Numbered from the stretch's first letter, positions 1 through 11,672 are shown. The stretch is 64,000 bases of DNA from Ziziphus jujuba (GCF_031755915.1 NC_083390.1:18631001-18695000), one strand, 5' to 3'. The notes: generated from the sequence alone by a model not told the origin. Made by a program: numbers and translations.

Positions 1-984
1 ACGAGCAGCAGAGAAGAAGATTGTTGCAAGTAGAGAGGAATCAAATGTGACAACCGAACCAATCATGTCATTGTGCTTAACCTTGCTGGATTTTATTATG
101 AATATGATCACCAAGGTTTTGATTTTGATAATATCACTAGATACTTTGATGACTATGATGTAGCTTTGAGTTTTGTTTTTGGCTACTCCAATTTTGGCGG
201 TGAGATTGGCTCTTCCTTGGTTGAATTGAAACACTTAAGGCAATTGGATCTCAGTAACAATGATTTTATTAGGATTCCAAAGTTCATTGGTTCTTTAGTT
301 TGGCTCAGATATCTCAACCTCCTAAGGAATCCAATAAGTGGAATTATCCCTTCCCAACTTGGAAATCACACTAGGCTGCGTTTTCTTGATCTAAATTCCA
401 ATGGAGGAATGACTGCTGAGGATCTCGAATGGCTCCCTCGTCTCTCTTCTCTCACAGCCCTTTCATTGGGTAATCTCTATCTATCTAATTCGGTGGATTG
501 GCTTCAATCAATCAGAATGGCCCTTTCATTGTCAAGTTTGAAATTATGGAATTGCCACTTTCCTTATAAGGTAAAGGTAGGTACTTCATCTCTTTCTCAT
601 ATAAACTCTTCCAACTCTCTCAGAGCTTCAAAGGTAGTAGGAAGTACAATACATCCTATAATAGTTCCTTGGTTGTTCAATGTTAGCTGTAATTTAGTCA
701 ATCTTAGGATATGGTGGAGCAAAATAATGGGCCCACTTCCAAATTCTTTTGATAATATGAGGTCCTTAGAAAATATTGATTTGCCATCAAACAATAAAGA
801 AGGTGGAATACCAAAATCCATAGGGCATCTTTGCAATTTGAAGTCACTAGATCTTTCTTACAACTCTTTAAATGGTAGAATAATGGATCTTTTAAAAAGT
901 TTGGCTGGTTGTGCTAGAAAATCCTTAAGAGATTTTGAATTTGGATGGAAACAAACTTAGAGATTCGTTGCTTGATCTTTCCCC

Positions 985-1290
985 ATTTTCAATATTGAAA
1001 GAGTTATATTTAGCTAATAATGAACTGAATGGTAGAATGGAAAATATTGGTCAGCTCTCTAATCTTGAGATTTTAGATGTTTCTTCAAATTATATTACTG
1101 GAATGGTCTCCAAATTGAATGGTAGCTTGCCCGAACTTTCATAATTTTCATCTTTGAAAGATTTACGTTTAGCTAATAATAAACTGAATGGAAGCTTAAT
1201 GGAAAGTATTGGCCAGCTCTCTAATCTTGAAATCTTAGATGTTTCTTCAAATCATATTACTGGGGTGGTCTTCAAAGCTCATTTACAGAA
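985..1290 (+). repeat. Internal duplication of an LRR pair in R1
   Basis: The stretch coding the LRRs around 985-1145 (KELYLANNELNG, then the GQLSNLEILDVSSNYITG block) is repeated at about 1146-1290 (KDLRLANNKLNG, then GQLSNLEILDVSSNHITG). Intact R2 has this block once (about residues 388-425). The extra block carries the TAA at 1142-1144. It is also present in R3 (35977-36282). Confidence 0.75.
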
Positions 1291-1474
1291 ACTATCTGTT
1301 GAGATTCTACCTATGGATAACAAGTAATATATATCCACAAGCAGCACACAACCCACAACTAGTCCACAAACAAGCAAATATAGATGAAATAGATGATTTT
1401 AGAACAAACTCAATGACAAAAAATCTAGGAAGAGAAAGACAAGCACATAAATATAAAAGGAGAGAGAGAGAGAG

Positions 1475-3831
1475 AATATACAATACAATCTGCAAAACCA
1501 TATCTCACCAGTGCCTTGGATTGTCTCTGCTCTCTATCGTGAGCCAAATTGTAATCATGGAGGCTATAAACATCAATCACCTCCTCATCGGTATGATCAA
1601 CTATCTCATCAACTTGTTCTTGAGCCACTTGTGTATCATGGTGCTCCTCACAAGTCACATTCTTTCTTGGATTATCCTTAATCCCAAGATCAAATGTCTC
1701 CTTGTCAACTTCACCTCCACTTGAAGATTCTCCATCCTTCGCCAACCCAAGCATCTCATTCTCCTTGAACACCACATCCCTACTAATCACACACTTCCTG
1801 TATTTGGATTCCAAAGTCTATAGCCTTTGATACCCTCCGGGACCCCAAGAAAATGCATTTCATAGATCTTGGATGTAACTTGCCTTCGTTTACATGAACA
1901 TACGAAGTGCAACCAAAGACCTTCAGATTACTTAAATCTGGTGCGTGCTTGTACCACTTCTCCATTGGAGTATTGAACTCAATAGCACTCGATGGACACC
2001 AATTGATCAAGCACACCACGGTATTCACCACCTCTACCCAAAAACTTATAGGTAGCTTAGCATTGGAAAGCATACTTCTCACTCTTTCCAAAATGGTCCT
2101 ATTCATACATTTGGCAAGACCATTTTATTAAGGAGTCATCTGCACGATCTTGTTCTCATAATTCCATGCTCATTGCAATAGGAATTGAACTCTTCATTGC
2201 AATACTCGAGCCCGTTATCCGTTTGGAGCATCTTCATCTTCTTTTCAGTTTGGTTCTCAACCATAACCTTCAATTCCTTGAACTTAATGAAAGCCTCATC
2301 CTTGGTTTTCAACATGTAAACCCATACTCTCCTTGAGTAATCATTAATGAGGGTCATGAAGTACCTACAACCACTCATTGAATTTGTTCTTATGGGGCCC
2401 CATACATCGGAATGTACATAATCCAAGATCGCCTTAGTTCGATGCACCGCGATGTTAAACTTCACCCTAACTTGCTTGCCATAGATACAATACTCACAAA
2501 AGTCAAGTTTCTCCACCTTATGCCCACACAAAAGCCCTTGTTTACTAAGCACAATTAGCCCTTTCTCGCTAATGTAGCCTAGCCTTCTATGCTAAAGTGT
2601 GGTGTCTCTCACTTTCTTATTCACCGAGACTGAAGCTTCACCTTGAACTGCACTTCCATCTAGCACATACAAGTCATTCTTCTTAGAAGCCTTCATCGCT
2701 ACCATTGAACCCTTCAAGACCTTCAAAGTGCCTCTCTCGGCCTTATAACTATACCCATGCTCATCCAATGTACCAAGAGAATCAAATTCCTCCTCAACCC
2801 AGGAATATACCGCACATCCGACAAAGTTCTCACAACTCCATCATGAAGCTTCAACTTTATTGTACCAATCCCCTTAACATTGCAAACCGCATTGTTCCCC
2901 ATGAGAACACATCCTCCATCTAGTTCCTCAAATGTATCAAAATAACTCCTCATCGGACTCATATGGAAAGTACAACTCGAGTCAAGTATCCATTCAACAC
3001 CATTGTCTCGGTTGGTTACAAGCAATACTTCAGAGCTTTCATAACCTTCCAAGGCAACACTTGCATCTCCATCGGATTGCTTCTCCTTCCTTTTCCAAGC
3101 CTCTCTGAACAATCCTTCTTGAAATGCCCCAATTGATTACATCGGAAACATCTCATTTTCTCCCTTGATTTCGATCTCCCCTAACTTTTACCTTGCCAAT
3201 TTCTACCACTAGGCTGATCCGAGGTTCTACCTCTCACCGCAAGCCCCAACCCATCACTACTCTTGCCAATTAAGCTCTTCTCTGCATCCTTAGCAACTAT
3301 TGCCACTATAACTTCCTTCACATCCAAGGTTTGTCTTCCATACTTGAGAGTATCCCCAAAGTGCTCATTTCCTCGAGGCAAAGAATTAAGCAAAATCACC
3401 GCTTGGTCCTCACCCTCAATTGAGATTTGCATACTTTCCATATATTGAATCAACTTAGTGAAATCATCAAGATTTTCACTCAAACACTTTCCCTCTTTCA
3501 TTTTGAAGCTGTATAGTCGTTATTTCAAATTGATGCAGTTCGGTATCGATTTAGCCATGTACCTCTCTTCCAAAACTCTCCAAACATATGCCGTCGTTGT
3601 TTCCTTCGATACCTCTCTCAACACCTTGTCGCCAAGACCAAGAATTATTGAACTATATACATTTTTCAATAATTGCCTCCTCTCTCTAACATCCATTGTT
3701 TCCGATAAATGGCCCTCACCCTCTAAAGCGACATCTAACCTTTCCTTGACTAACACCGCCTTCATTTTCATCTTCCAAAGGCCAAAATCATTTAAGCTCG
3801 TGAATTTCTCCACCTTAAAGTTAGTAGACAT
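1475..3831 (-). pseudogene. copia gag-pol remnant
   Basis: Read right to left: a gag start near 3831 with the FTSLNDFGLWKMKMKA motif, more gag to about 3181, a CX2CX4HX4C zinc knuckle around 3150, a protease segment at about 2980-3020 (WILDSS, with Ser in place of the usual Gly of DSG), then integrase from about 2550. The integrase keeps two catalytic Asp motifs (HSDVWGP, QTDNG) but Glu is replaced by Lys in the GLAKCMNRT block, and stops precede it. The frame breaks repeatedly, and RT and RNase H are deleted. Non-functional. Confidence 0.88.
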
Positions 3832-3988
3832 GGTCAAGTTTGCTTGGGAACACTATAATCAACCTAGCTTCAACCAAGGGAACCTCCAATTCCACTGCAA
3901 GAAGCTAACAATAACAAGCCACACAAAAGCCCCAAATCTCCAAACTTCAATCCCTAAATTTTCACCAACCTAGGTTCTGATATCAATT

Positions 3989-4540
3989 TATTAAGATTCA
4001 ACCTGTGTATAACAAGCAATATATATATACACAAGCAGCACACAACCCACAACTAGTCCACAAACCAGCAAATATAGATGAAATAGATGATTTTAGAACA
4101 AATCCAATGAAAAATCTAGAAAGAGAAAGACAAGCACATAAATATAAGAGGAGAGAGAGAGAGAGAGAGAGAGAAAAAAATACAAAAAATTTTACGTGGT
4201 TCGATTAAGATGATCTACGTCCATGGGCAAGCAAGGAGATGACGATTTTCATTAACTTGAAGAGATTACAAGCTTAATCACCAAGAACATGACACCATTG
4301 ATGGGATGTTTGAAGAACCCATTGGTTCTCTCTCTAAAACCAGGTAGAAAACCCCCTTACTGTTTCGCACGAATTCCTAGGCTAACAAATCATTATAGAA
4401 GGGCAAAACAATAATTTCGTAAAAACCTTTTTTCTTTTCGGCTTTTTTTATTTTTCCCCCTTCTTCCTCTTCACTTCATCACCAAACATTATCCCTTCAA
4501 CTCTCATGTTCACCATTAATTTAGAGTCAAAAAAACAACA
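3989..4540 (-). repeat. copia 5' LTR (R1 copy)
   Basis: About 552 bp, matching 41399-41940. On the + strand it ends in CAACA, pairing with the TGTTG that opens the other LTR at 1297. Its inner end reads TATTAAG where the outer LTR has TGTTGAG. It contains a GA microsatellite near 4150-4174 and many differences from the other LTR, so the insertion is not recent. Confidence 0.88.
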
Positions 4541-6170
4541 CTATCCAAATTGAAGAAACTCGATTTAACTCTTTCATAATCAATATTGAATCCAAGTGAG
4601 TTCCACCTTTTCAACTATTTGAATTGAAATTGAGATCTTGTAGGTTGGGTGCATCATTTCCTAGTTGGCTTCAAACCCAATTGAAATTGTTTAGCCTTGA
4701 TATCTCCAATTCTGGAATTTCAGATTATATCCCTGACTGGTTCTATAATCTGACTCCCAAATTAAGATATTTAAACTTGTCTTGCAATTCTATTAGAGGT
4801 ATCGATCTTGCCAAATTTTCCTGTGAGATTTGATAACTACCCAATCATTGATTTGAGCTCCAACCAATTTCATGGTTCCATTCCCATTTCTCTTGCTAAT
4901 GTAACTGCATCATATCTCTCCAACAATGCATTAACCATCTTCAAGCCATTCTTATGTACAGAACAATCATATAGGCAAACAAGTTTTCTTGACCTTCCCA
5001 ACAATATGTTATCTAGAAGCCTTCCTGATTGTTGGATGCATTGGACTGAACTGAGAGTTCTTAATTTGGAAAACAATAAATTGTCTGGAAATATTCCATC
5101 CTCAATGGGTTCACTATATCTAATTTCAACATTGCGTTTGAGCAACAACAACATCTCAGGAATTTTGCCTTCCTCTTTGACGAATTGCAGTTTGCTAAAA
5201 TTTTTATGTGTAGGACAAAATAGTTTGAACGGAGAAATACCAACATGGATTGGAGAATATCTAACTGGATTGGTTGTCCTACGTTTAAAGTCAAATAGAT
5301 TCTATGGGAGCTTACCTTTAAATTTATGTCAGCTTAGTGATATTCAAATACTGGACCTTTCCCTAAATGATATATCTGGAGTCATTCCATGGTGCTTCCA
5401 TAATTTTACCCCGATGGTTCACAAAGTAGAAGGTTATGATGCTTCCGTTTCCCTTTATCATTTTGATGGATTAAGAGGTTATGCAAAAGTGTATGTAAAT
5501 CATGAATACATAACATGGAAAGGGAAAAACTACAAGTACGACAAGAATCTTGGACTACTCAGAGTCATTGATCTTTCAACTAATAAACTGAGCGGAGAGA
5601 TTCCCACAAATCTAACGATTCTTGTAGAGCTTGGCCAGTTAAACCTCTCAAGGAACAATTTGAGTGGAACAATCCCTGAGAGCATAGGGAAGATGAAGCT
5701 GCTGGAATCTCTAGATTTATCTCACAACCAGCTTTCTAGCAAAATTCCAAAGGGATTAGTTGATATATCTTTTTTTAGCTTTATTGGATTTGTCGAATAA
5801 CCAGTTGTGGGGGAGAATCCCTACAGGCACTCAATTGCAAAGCTTTGAAGATTCCCAATATTTAGAGAACAAAGGACTTTTTGAACCTCCTCTGAATTTT
5901 GCATGTTGTGGAGATGGAAAATTCCAAGAAACTTCTACTTCTTGTGAAACTGTTGCTGGAAGAAACATTGAAGAAGATGATGAAGAATGGGTTGATATGT
6001 CATGGTTTTATATGGGAATTGGAGTTGGATTTGGTATTGGGTTTCTGGGAGCTTTTGGGTTGGCTTGGTATTTCAACACTTCCAGGAGACGTGTCTATTT
6101 TAACCAGCTTTTGAATCGTCATCGGAGGAGGACTAGCAACTATGGAGCTAGATTGAGAAGGCCACTTTGA

Positions 6171-7007
6171 ACTTAGTTGGTAAGAGTGTTTCCCTTTTTT
6201 TTTTTTTTTTCCTATTTTATGTTTTTTAATTATCATTTTTGTGTGTCTGTGATATAACTCTTATTGTGTTTCTGTTTTAATGTTTACAAGGAGCTCACTG
6301 CATTGGCACTTTGAAGAACCATCGATTAAATTATTATCCAGCCAAGGGCATGTGGAAATTAAGCATCTGATACATATATTGTCCGATGATGAAATCATTC
6401 CGTTCGAAAGAAAAACAAAACAAAAGCAAAAAAAGATTTATGTTTGTGTGTTGTGTGTATCTAGGTTGTTGTGAAATGATTCATGCATGATGAACAATAA
6501 ACCCTAATAGTATGGCATTTCCTTGACAGTTTTTATGGTTGCTTGTATAATTTTGTTTTGTGTTGGTGTTAACTCTATAATTAAGTAAAGCCTTTGTTTT
6601 TGTATTATTATTGAATTCAACTTTCTAAGTAAATAAATATTGATATTTTCTATTTTAATCTTATTTCTTCCATTTTCCATTTGTCTAAAATTTCTTTAAC
6701 CTTTTTCTATTTATATGTAAATGTATTCTTAATACTATATATTAATCTACTAGAATTTCATTCTTAAGTACTACTTTAAAAAAAAAAAAATTATAAAGTA
6801 GATAATCTTTATTGATTACAAAATTAATTAATAAAACAAACAACACTGTCACATTAATACAGCTAAGAAGATCAGATAACGAGAAACATACAGATTTAGT
6901 AATTTTCACAGCTAACCAACTATTTTTGCAGTAATTAATGTTAACTAACAGCATGTATTGAGCATTGTTCCCAATTACTTAGATTTATGGGGCTTTCTAG
7001 CATATAT

Positions 7008-7045
<38 letters not shown>

Positions 7046-7195
7046 TTGTCACTAAGAACAAGAGGTTCCTTTGCACAGCAGGCTTAAGTTTAATTGGGCC
7101 TAAATTAATTAAACACCAGCCTTGTCCATATTTGTGAGAATGTAGATAAAAGGGGCCAGTCTATAATTAAGGCCCATTCTATGTGATAGAGTCTT
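6171..7195. other. R1 3' flank; older paralogue of the R2 3' flank
   Basis: No gene seen. The stretch aligns with 21108-22110 downstream of R2 and with 43570-44580 downstream of R3. It holds a candidate polyadenylation region (ACAATAAACC near 6495), a T run near 6198-6211, an A run near 6778-6790 and an AT dinucleotide array near 7009-7042. Its right part (7095-7195) continues the homology to sequence found after MULE-2 at 27934, so it serves as the empty site for that element. Confidence 0.7.
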
Positions 7196-7689
7196 GGGGA
7201 ATTTAGCCCAATACCCACAAAAATAAACGGCTAATGATATTTACCCGTTCTTTGTCAAGTTTTTTTTATCTACCCCCTGCTTCCTATTTTGCCCCTCATA
7301 AAACAAAAAATTACTTTACTTTCCTTTTCTCATTCTTAAAGCCAATAATTCCGAGTCCCTGCACCTCTGCTTTCCTTTCTTTCTTCTTGCCTGAGAAAAC
7401 CCACAAATAATCCCATTAAAAATCCTGCTCGACCTCTTTTTTCCTTTCCTCCATGAAAAATCAAATTTACATCTTTTGATTTTTTCTGTGTGAATTCTTA
7501 GCTAATATTACTGTATCGGTGGCCTTGATATGTAATTGGTGCTTTGTAGGGTAATTTGCAAGTTGCAAATTTATATGCTGGTACCGACAGTGTAGAGCTC
7601 AAAGGCCTGAAATAATTGCTGAATTGAATTATTTCTTAAGGCATTGTATCTGCAAGTTGCAAGTGTATATTCTTTTCTCAAAGAAGCCG

Positions 7690-8174
7690 TTCCTGGTGTT
7701 TTTAGAATCTGTCGGCTACTCGCAAGAAGATGTGCTCCTTTAGAAGCCCGAAGCTGCGTATGTATAGCTTCAAATCATTCTTAATCAGAATGCTTAAATC
7801 ACCCTTGAATCAGGCTTTCTGATCTAGATTCAAATGTGGGTTAATATCAGTTACTGAGTAGTATAATGCTTGCAGCTCCTGAAGCCTACTTTCACAATTA
7901 CATGTGATAAAGATTCCAAATGCTTCCTTTGATAAAGATTCAAAATACTTCCTTTTATTGATTCGTGGAACCCATAGCATCAAAGATACACTAACAACAG
8001 CTAGTGGTGTAGTGGTACCTTTCCTCTCTTTTATTTTTCATGATGGTGGGATAAGCAATTTGGTTCTGGTTTTTGCATATTGTGGGATGGTTGTTGCTGC
8101 TCGTTGGATTGCTAAGCTCAACACTTCATCCTTGCTTAAGGCTCTCAATGACTATCCTGACTACAAAGTTAAGG
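7690..8174 (+). pseudogene. Class 3 lipase fragment (captured)
   Basis: Two exon-like pieces. The first, 7690-7757, codes GYSQEDVLL and is followed by a GT donor; the second, about 7876-8174, follows TTGCAG and codes YFLLLIRGTHSIKDTL, then the HDGG and YPDYKV region, ending at a GTAAAC donor. This resembles the N-terminal half of plant class 3 lipases (putative diacylglycerol lipases); the GHSLGG catalytic elbow that should follow is absent. Copy A has TAG (7740-7742) where copy B has CAG, and both have a TGA caused by a 25-bp tandem duplication of GATAAAGATTC near 7910-7945. Broken, with no catalytic serine. Confidence 0.65.
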
Positions 8175-8550
8175 TAAACAACATTTATTTTATCTAAGAA
8201 ATAAGTTAATTTCTTATTCAATTGCATATGATCTTGTTTCTCATTATGATACTATAGGAATGTTGTCTGAAATTTCACATGCTTGGGCTTGATTGGGTTG
8301 CCCCCTTTATAAAAGGTTACATGAGTGTAGAAAGATATATATATTGTCACTTAGCACACAATACTTGCTTTGTAATGCATTCATGTAAGGTTTTGTCTGA
8401 AAACTCATTGTTTTAAGGTTTTATGTCATATGCTCTAAGTTGTTACATAGAAAAATACATTTAGATGGCTGCATAAAAAGTTTCTATGGGCTATATGTAA
8501 ATGAAACTAGTTCTGTATATTGACTTCCTTTAAATGTTCTAGGCTTCTAG

Positions 8551-9190
8551 GATCACTTAGTGTACAAAGGACACCAAATATTCTTGTACAAAAGAGAACA
8601 AATATCTGCTACAAATTTGTGGGGTGCATTTCAAGGCCAAGGATATGGAGAATTTAATGACATTAGATCCATTACTATTATGGTCGATTATATTGTTCCA
8701 GCGGTTCTTCAACAACTTGGCATGCTGAAATACAGTTCAAAGCTTGCCAAATTGATTGTGGCTAATAATGAAATAGATTTAGGCAGTGAGGAGGAAGTTA
8801 ATCCATATATGCTATGGAGAGGATGAAGGAGTTGATCAGTAAAAAATCAGGGAAGCAGGTGTTGCTAAATTCCTTTGACATTTCTAGCAATTTAGTACTT
8901 GTATATTTCCTTTTGGTATTTCAATGATTTTCACTCTTTTTGTTTAGATCAATCTATGTCCTTCTATTTTTTTCTTTTGCTTTTTTTTTTCCCAATAGTA
9001 TATATAATCTTTCTCTTTGTTTTCTCAGTGTTTTCCCGTTGTTTTTATTTATTTATTTATTTATCTAGTTGTTTAAATCATGTGACTTTTGTATTCAGGT
9101 GCTTAGTGTGGAGTTAGACCTTTGGCTTTGGTCTTTTGGCATTCAATTTCCATCTCTGCAACACCACTGAACACTTTCAACATATTAATG
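8551..9190 (+). pseudogene. Queuosine-salvage protein (QNG1/DUF2419) fragment (captured)
   Basis: The first piece (8551-8890) codes IFLYKREQI, LWGAFQGQGYGEF, then SITIMVDYIVPAVLQQLG; this follows the FYKRAQ ... ITMFADYRLPQVL pattern of queuosine 5'-phosphate N-glycosylases. A second piece follows a CAG acceptor at 9099-9190 and codes LSVELDLWLW, then HH, a TGA where the family has Arg, then TLSTY, matching the C-terminal SILLDYYLW/HR/IYY block. The N-terminal half is missing. A 16-17 bp deletion near 8798 shifts the frame in this copy; copy B keeps those bases. It lies just downstream of the lipase fragment in the same orientation. Confidence 0.8.
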
Positions 9191-10080
9191 AGCTCACCAT
9201 ATCCGATGGTGTCCTTAATTTATGCTTCTAACTGTAAGATTATAGGAACTAGCATAGTAAGTTTTGGGGCGAAGTCATTAGACAGATGTATCTATAAATT
9301 CCTCGCATCTATTTTTCTTTTTGCATGGTTGTAGCTTTTCTTAATTTTGAGAAGTACTACTAATATTAGCCTTGAGTTGATGAACCAAAAACTTATTGTT
9401 TTAAAAATTGACCATTTGATATGTTGCTATTACCTATTTTGAGATATCTGTCACTTGTATTTTCTATTCACTGTAAAAAAATTAGTGGCTTTGTAATGTC
9501 GCAGTAGGTGTCATAGCTTTTCATGTTATTTTTAATTTATGTTTAACAACTCTATATGTACCTTGAACCTCTAGATTATATTTCATTGTTTGCCCTTTAA
9601 AGATGACAAAATAGAGTTGCTGAAACTCTTAAAACATCTTCAGCAGGTGTCTGTTTATAGGCTTTAGATTCACTAAACATTTGATATTATACAGAATTAC
9701 ATGTAGTAGCAACGAAATTAATTGTTTTTGTACGTGGATTGGATTAATATACATTAATTCAAATAACAAAGTAAAAAAAAAAAGAAAGAAAAAAAAGCAT
9801 TGGAAGAAGTGAAAGAAAAAAAAGCATTGGAAGAAGTGAAAAAATGACAAATTAACTTCAATACTGACGGGCAATCGGTACACCGATGGAAAAAGTCGGT
9901 AATCCAATTAATTATTTTACTACTTGATGGAAAATTTACCGATGGATCAATGGTAATTGTCAATTGTTAATTTTTTCAATTGAACTCACCACAATTCAAT
10001 ACAACCTTTGATAATATGTATTTACATCAAGAACATGCTAAATGGAATTTTATTTCATTATAAAAATGAAGGTAAATATA
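9191..10080. other. MULE-1 interior without a gene
   Basis: No coding signal recognised. AT-rich. It contains a 22-bp motif built on AAAAGCATTGGAAGAAGTGA, present twice at about 9796-9841 and only once in copy B. From about 9867 it carries short inverted motifs of the form ATCGGTACACCGATGG and TTACCGATGG that foreshadow the adjacent array. Confidence 0.55.
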
Positions 10081-10890
10081 GTTGACAAATTTTTTGACTC
10101 CCACAAGTCCCCTAATGTGTGTTTTGTGCAACAACATGCAAAATATACATTCATCAATGATCCTAAACAGCAAAATCCCCATAAAGTTTGGAAAAAGTTC
10201 TAAAATTGCCAAAAAAATGTGATTACCGTCAGGCCTTCGGTAATTTTTCCAGCAAGGACAATTTGATTACTGATAGTTTCATCGGTAATTACCGAAGGCC
10301 CAACGATAATTAAATTTTTTTGGCAATTTTAGAACTTTTCTGAACTTTATGGGGATTTTGCTGTTTAGGATCATTGATGAATGTATATTTTGCATGTTGT
10401 TGCACGAAACGCACATTAGGGGACTTGTGGGAGTCAAAAAATTTGTCAACTATAATACCGAAAGCCCTTCGGTAATTATCGATGAAACCTTCGGTAATTT
10501 TTCCAGCAAGGGCAATTTGATTACCGATGGTTTCATCAGTAATTACCGAAGGCCTTACGGTAATCAATTTTCTTTTGGCAATTTTAGAACTTTTTCTGAA
10601 CTTTAAAGGGATTTTGCTGTTTAGGATCATTGATGAATGTCTATTTTGCATGTTGTTGCACGAAACACACATTAGGGGACCTGTGGGAGTTAAAAAATTT
10701 GTCAACTGTAGTTATCGAAGGACCTTTAGTAATTACCGATGAAACCTTCGGTAATTTTTCCAGCAAGGGCAAGTTGATTACTAATGGTTTCATTGGTAAT
10801 TATCGAAAGCCCTATGGTAATCAAATTTTTTTGGCAATTTTAGAACTTTTTCCGAACTTTATAGGGATTTTGCTGTTTAAGATCATTTAT
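10081..10890. repeat. 255-bp repeat array with head-to-head hairpin (MULE-1, copy A)
   Basis: One inverted unit (10081-10214) faces two direct units whose marker GTGGGAGT sits at 10427 and 10683, a 256-bp step. Each unit has a conserved half (CCCCTAATGTGTG ... ATGATCCTAA ... TTGCCAAAA) and a half made of palindromic TTACCGATGAAACC / GGTTTCATCGGTAA motifs. The arms 10081-10214 and 10317-10450 form a near-perfect inverted repeat. The same family occurs in MULE-2 (25725-26745). Confidence 0.88.
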
Positions 10891-11225
10891 GAAGGATGTT
10901 AATTTTTTTTATATAATGTAACTATGTAACTATGATAATCTTAGGGTTAATTGATGCATAATGGATGAGGAATATGTATATGTTTGTGTACGTATATGAA
11001 AATATGGATATATATATATATATATATCCATATATATATATATGGACTGAAAAATAATTGCATAGTACAAGACAAAGTATATGCTTCATAAGAAAACGGC
11101 TATTGGACCTGAATTCATCCACCATATCAACAAATAAAAGAATTTTTCAAAAGCCATGAAAGTAACTCAATACCATTGGAAGCTTTGCCTTTGAAAAAAA
11201 GAAAAAAAAATGTCAAACTAGATGG
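10891..11225. other. AT-rich spacer with AT microsatellite in MULE-1
   Basis: No gene. Contains TATA dinucleotide arrays (about 11009-11042) flanked by mirrored CATATA/TATATG runs; array length differs in copy B (48632-48674). Confidence 0.6.
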
Positions 11226-11672
11226 TTAAAACAGCTTTAATGGAATGAAGTGGAAATTTATGGCTTTAATTCTCTTTTGTGAACAATAAATAGCCTTGTG
11301 GAAGACTTGACTCACAAGCAATTCAATACTAACATTTCTCAACTGCATTGAACCACCAATGGTTGGCTTGCATATCTCTTCAACGGAAGAATCAATTCCA
11401 CCCACCATGCATCCTTTAAAAGGTGCAACATGACTCATCCGCATGAAAGTTCTATTCCATGGACACAAATCTTTTAAATTTCTCATTTCTTGATGTTGGC
11501 ACATCACCATCTGCTGGAACTCAAGCAAGTTCACACGATCTACCTGAGCATTGACTTGTATTCTCCTCAGAGTTTGCTCAAGCTTCATCAGCACTTCCTG
11601 CTCTTGTAATAGTTGTGTTGTAGCAGCGACAAATCTTTTCATTTTCTTCACTTTCCTATCCATTTTCTTCAA
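11226..11672 (-). pseudogene. DUF668-family protein fragment (captured)
   Basis: An open stretch of about 148 codons. Its N-terminal part (KKMDRKVKKMKRFVAATTQL, then LEQTLRR, LLEFQQMVM and LKDLCPWNRTF) resembles the conserved block of plant DUF3475/DUF668 proteins (the PSI1 family), where WNR(T/S)(F/Y) is followed by DYVVRLLARS. Here that continuation is replaced after WNRTF by an APFKGCMVGG...DSSVEE stretch resembling a later part of the same family, so an internal deletion is likely. The opening ATG would be at 11661-11663. Copy B is at 48869-49303. Function cannot be retained with the domain cut. Confidence 0.55.

Larger units (their letters stand above)
1297..4540 (-). mobile_element. Ty1-copia retrotransposon, internally deleted, inside R1
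   Basis: The element lies antisense to R1 and is flanked by the 5-bp duplication CTATC (1292-1296 and 4541-4545); intact R2 has the uninterrupted site at this point. The right LTR (the element's 5' LTR) spans 3989-4540. Only about 175 bp of the left LTR remain (1297-1475). Next to the right LTR, read on the - strand, is a primer binding site resembling initiator-Met tRNA (TGATATCAGAACC). Compared with the copy in R3, about 2.4 kb covering most of the left LTR, RNase H and most of RT is missing, with the junction in a GAGAG run near 1475. Confidence 0.92.
1..6170 (+). pseudogene. LRR receptor-like protein pseudogene R1 (5' end outside window)
   Basis: Relic of a plasma-membrane extracellular-LRR receptor-like protein of the EIX2/Ve1 type. 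Leucine-rich repeats run from about 190 to 5830, followed by the acidic juxtamembrane stretch, a glycine-rich membrane segment (about 6000-6075) and a short basic tail ending at 6170; there is no kinase. Breaks seen against intact R2: TAG at 31-33 where R2 has the Trp of the N-terminal DCCLW motif; a frame change before the TAG at 958-960; TAA at 1142-1144; a copia element at 1297-4540 between two LRRs; a 4-base insertion near 4808; and a frame change in a T run near 5770. The same lesions are in R3, so they predate the duplication. Not expected to give a functional receptor, though antisense or siRNA output is possible. Confidence 0.9.

Noticed and set aside
10081..10890. TTACCGA palindromes as subterminal repeats of a CACTA transposon
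   Set aside because: CACTA elements in plants do carry similar motifs, but I found no CACTA termini or 3-bp TSD, and the array sits inside elements with other, well-matched ends.
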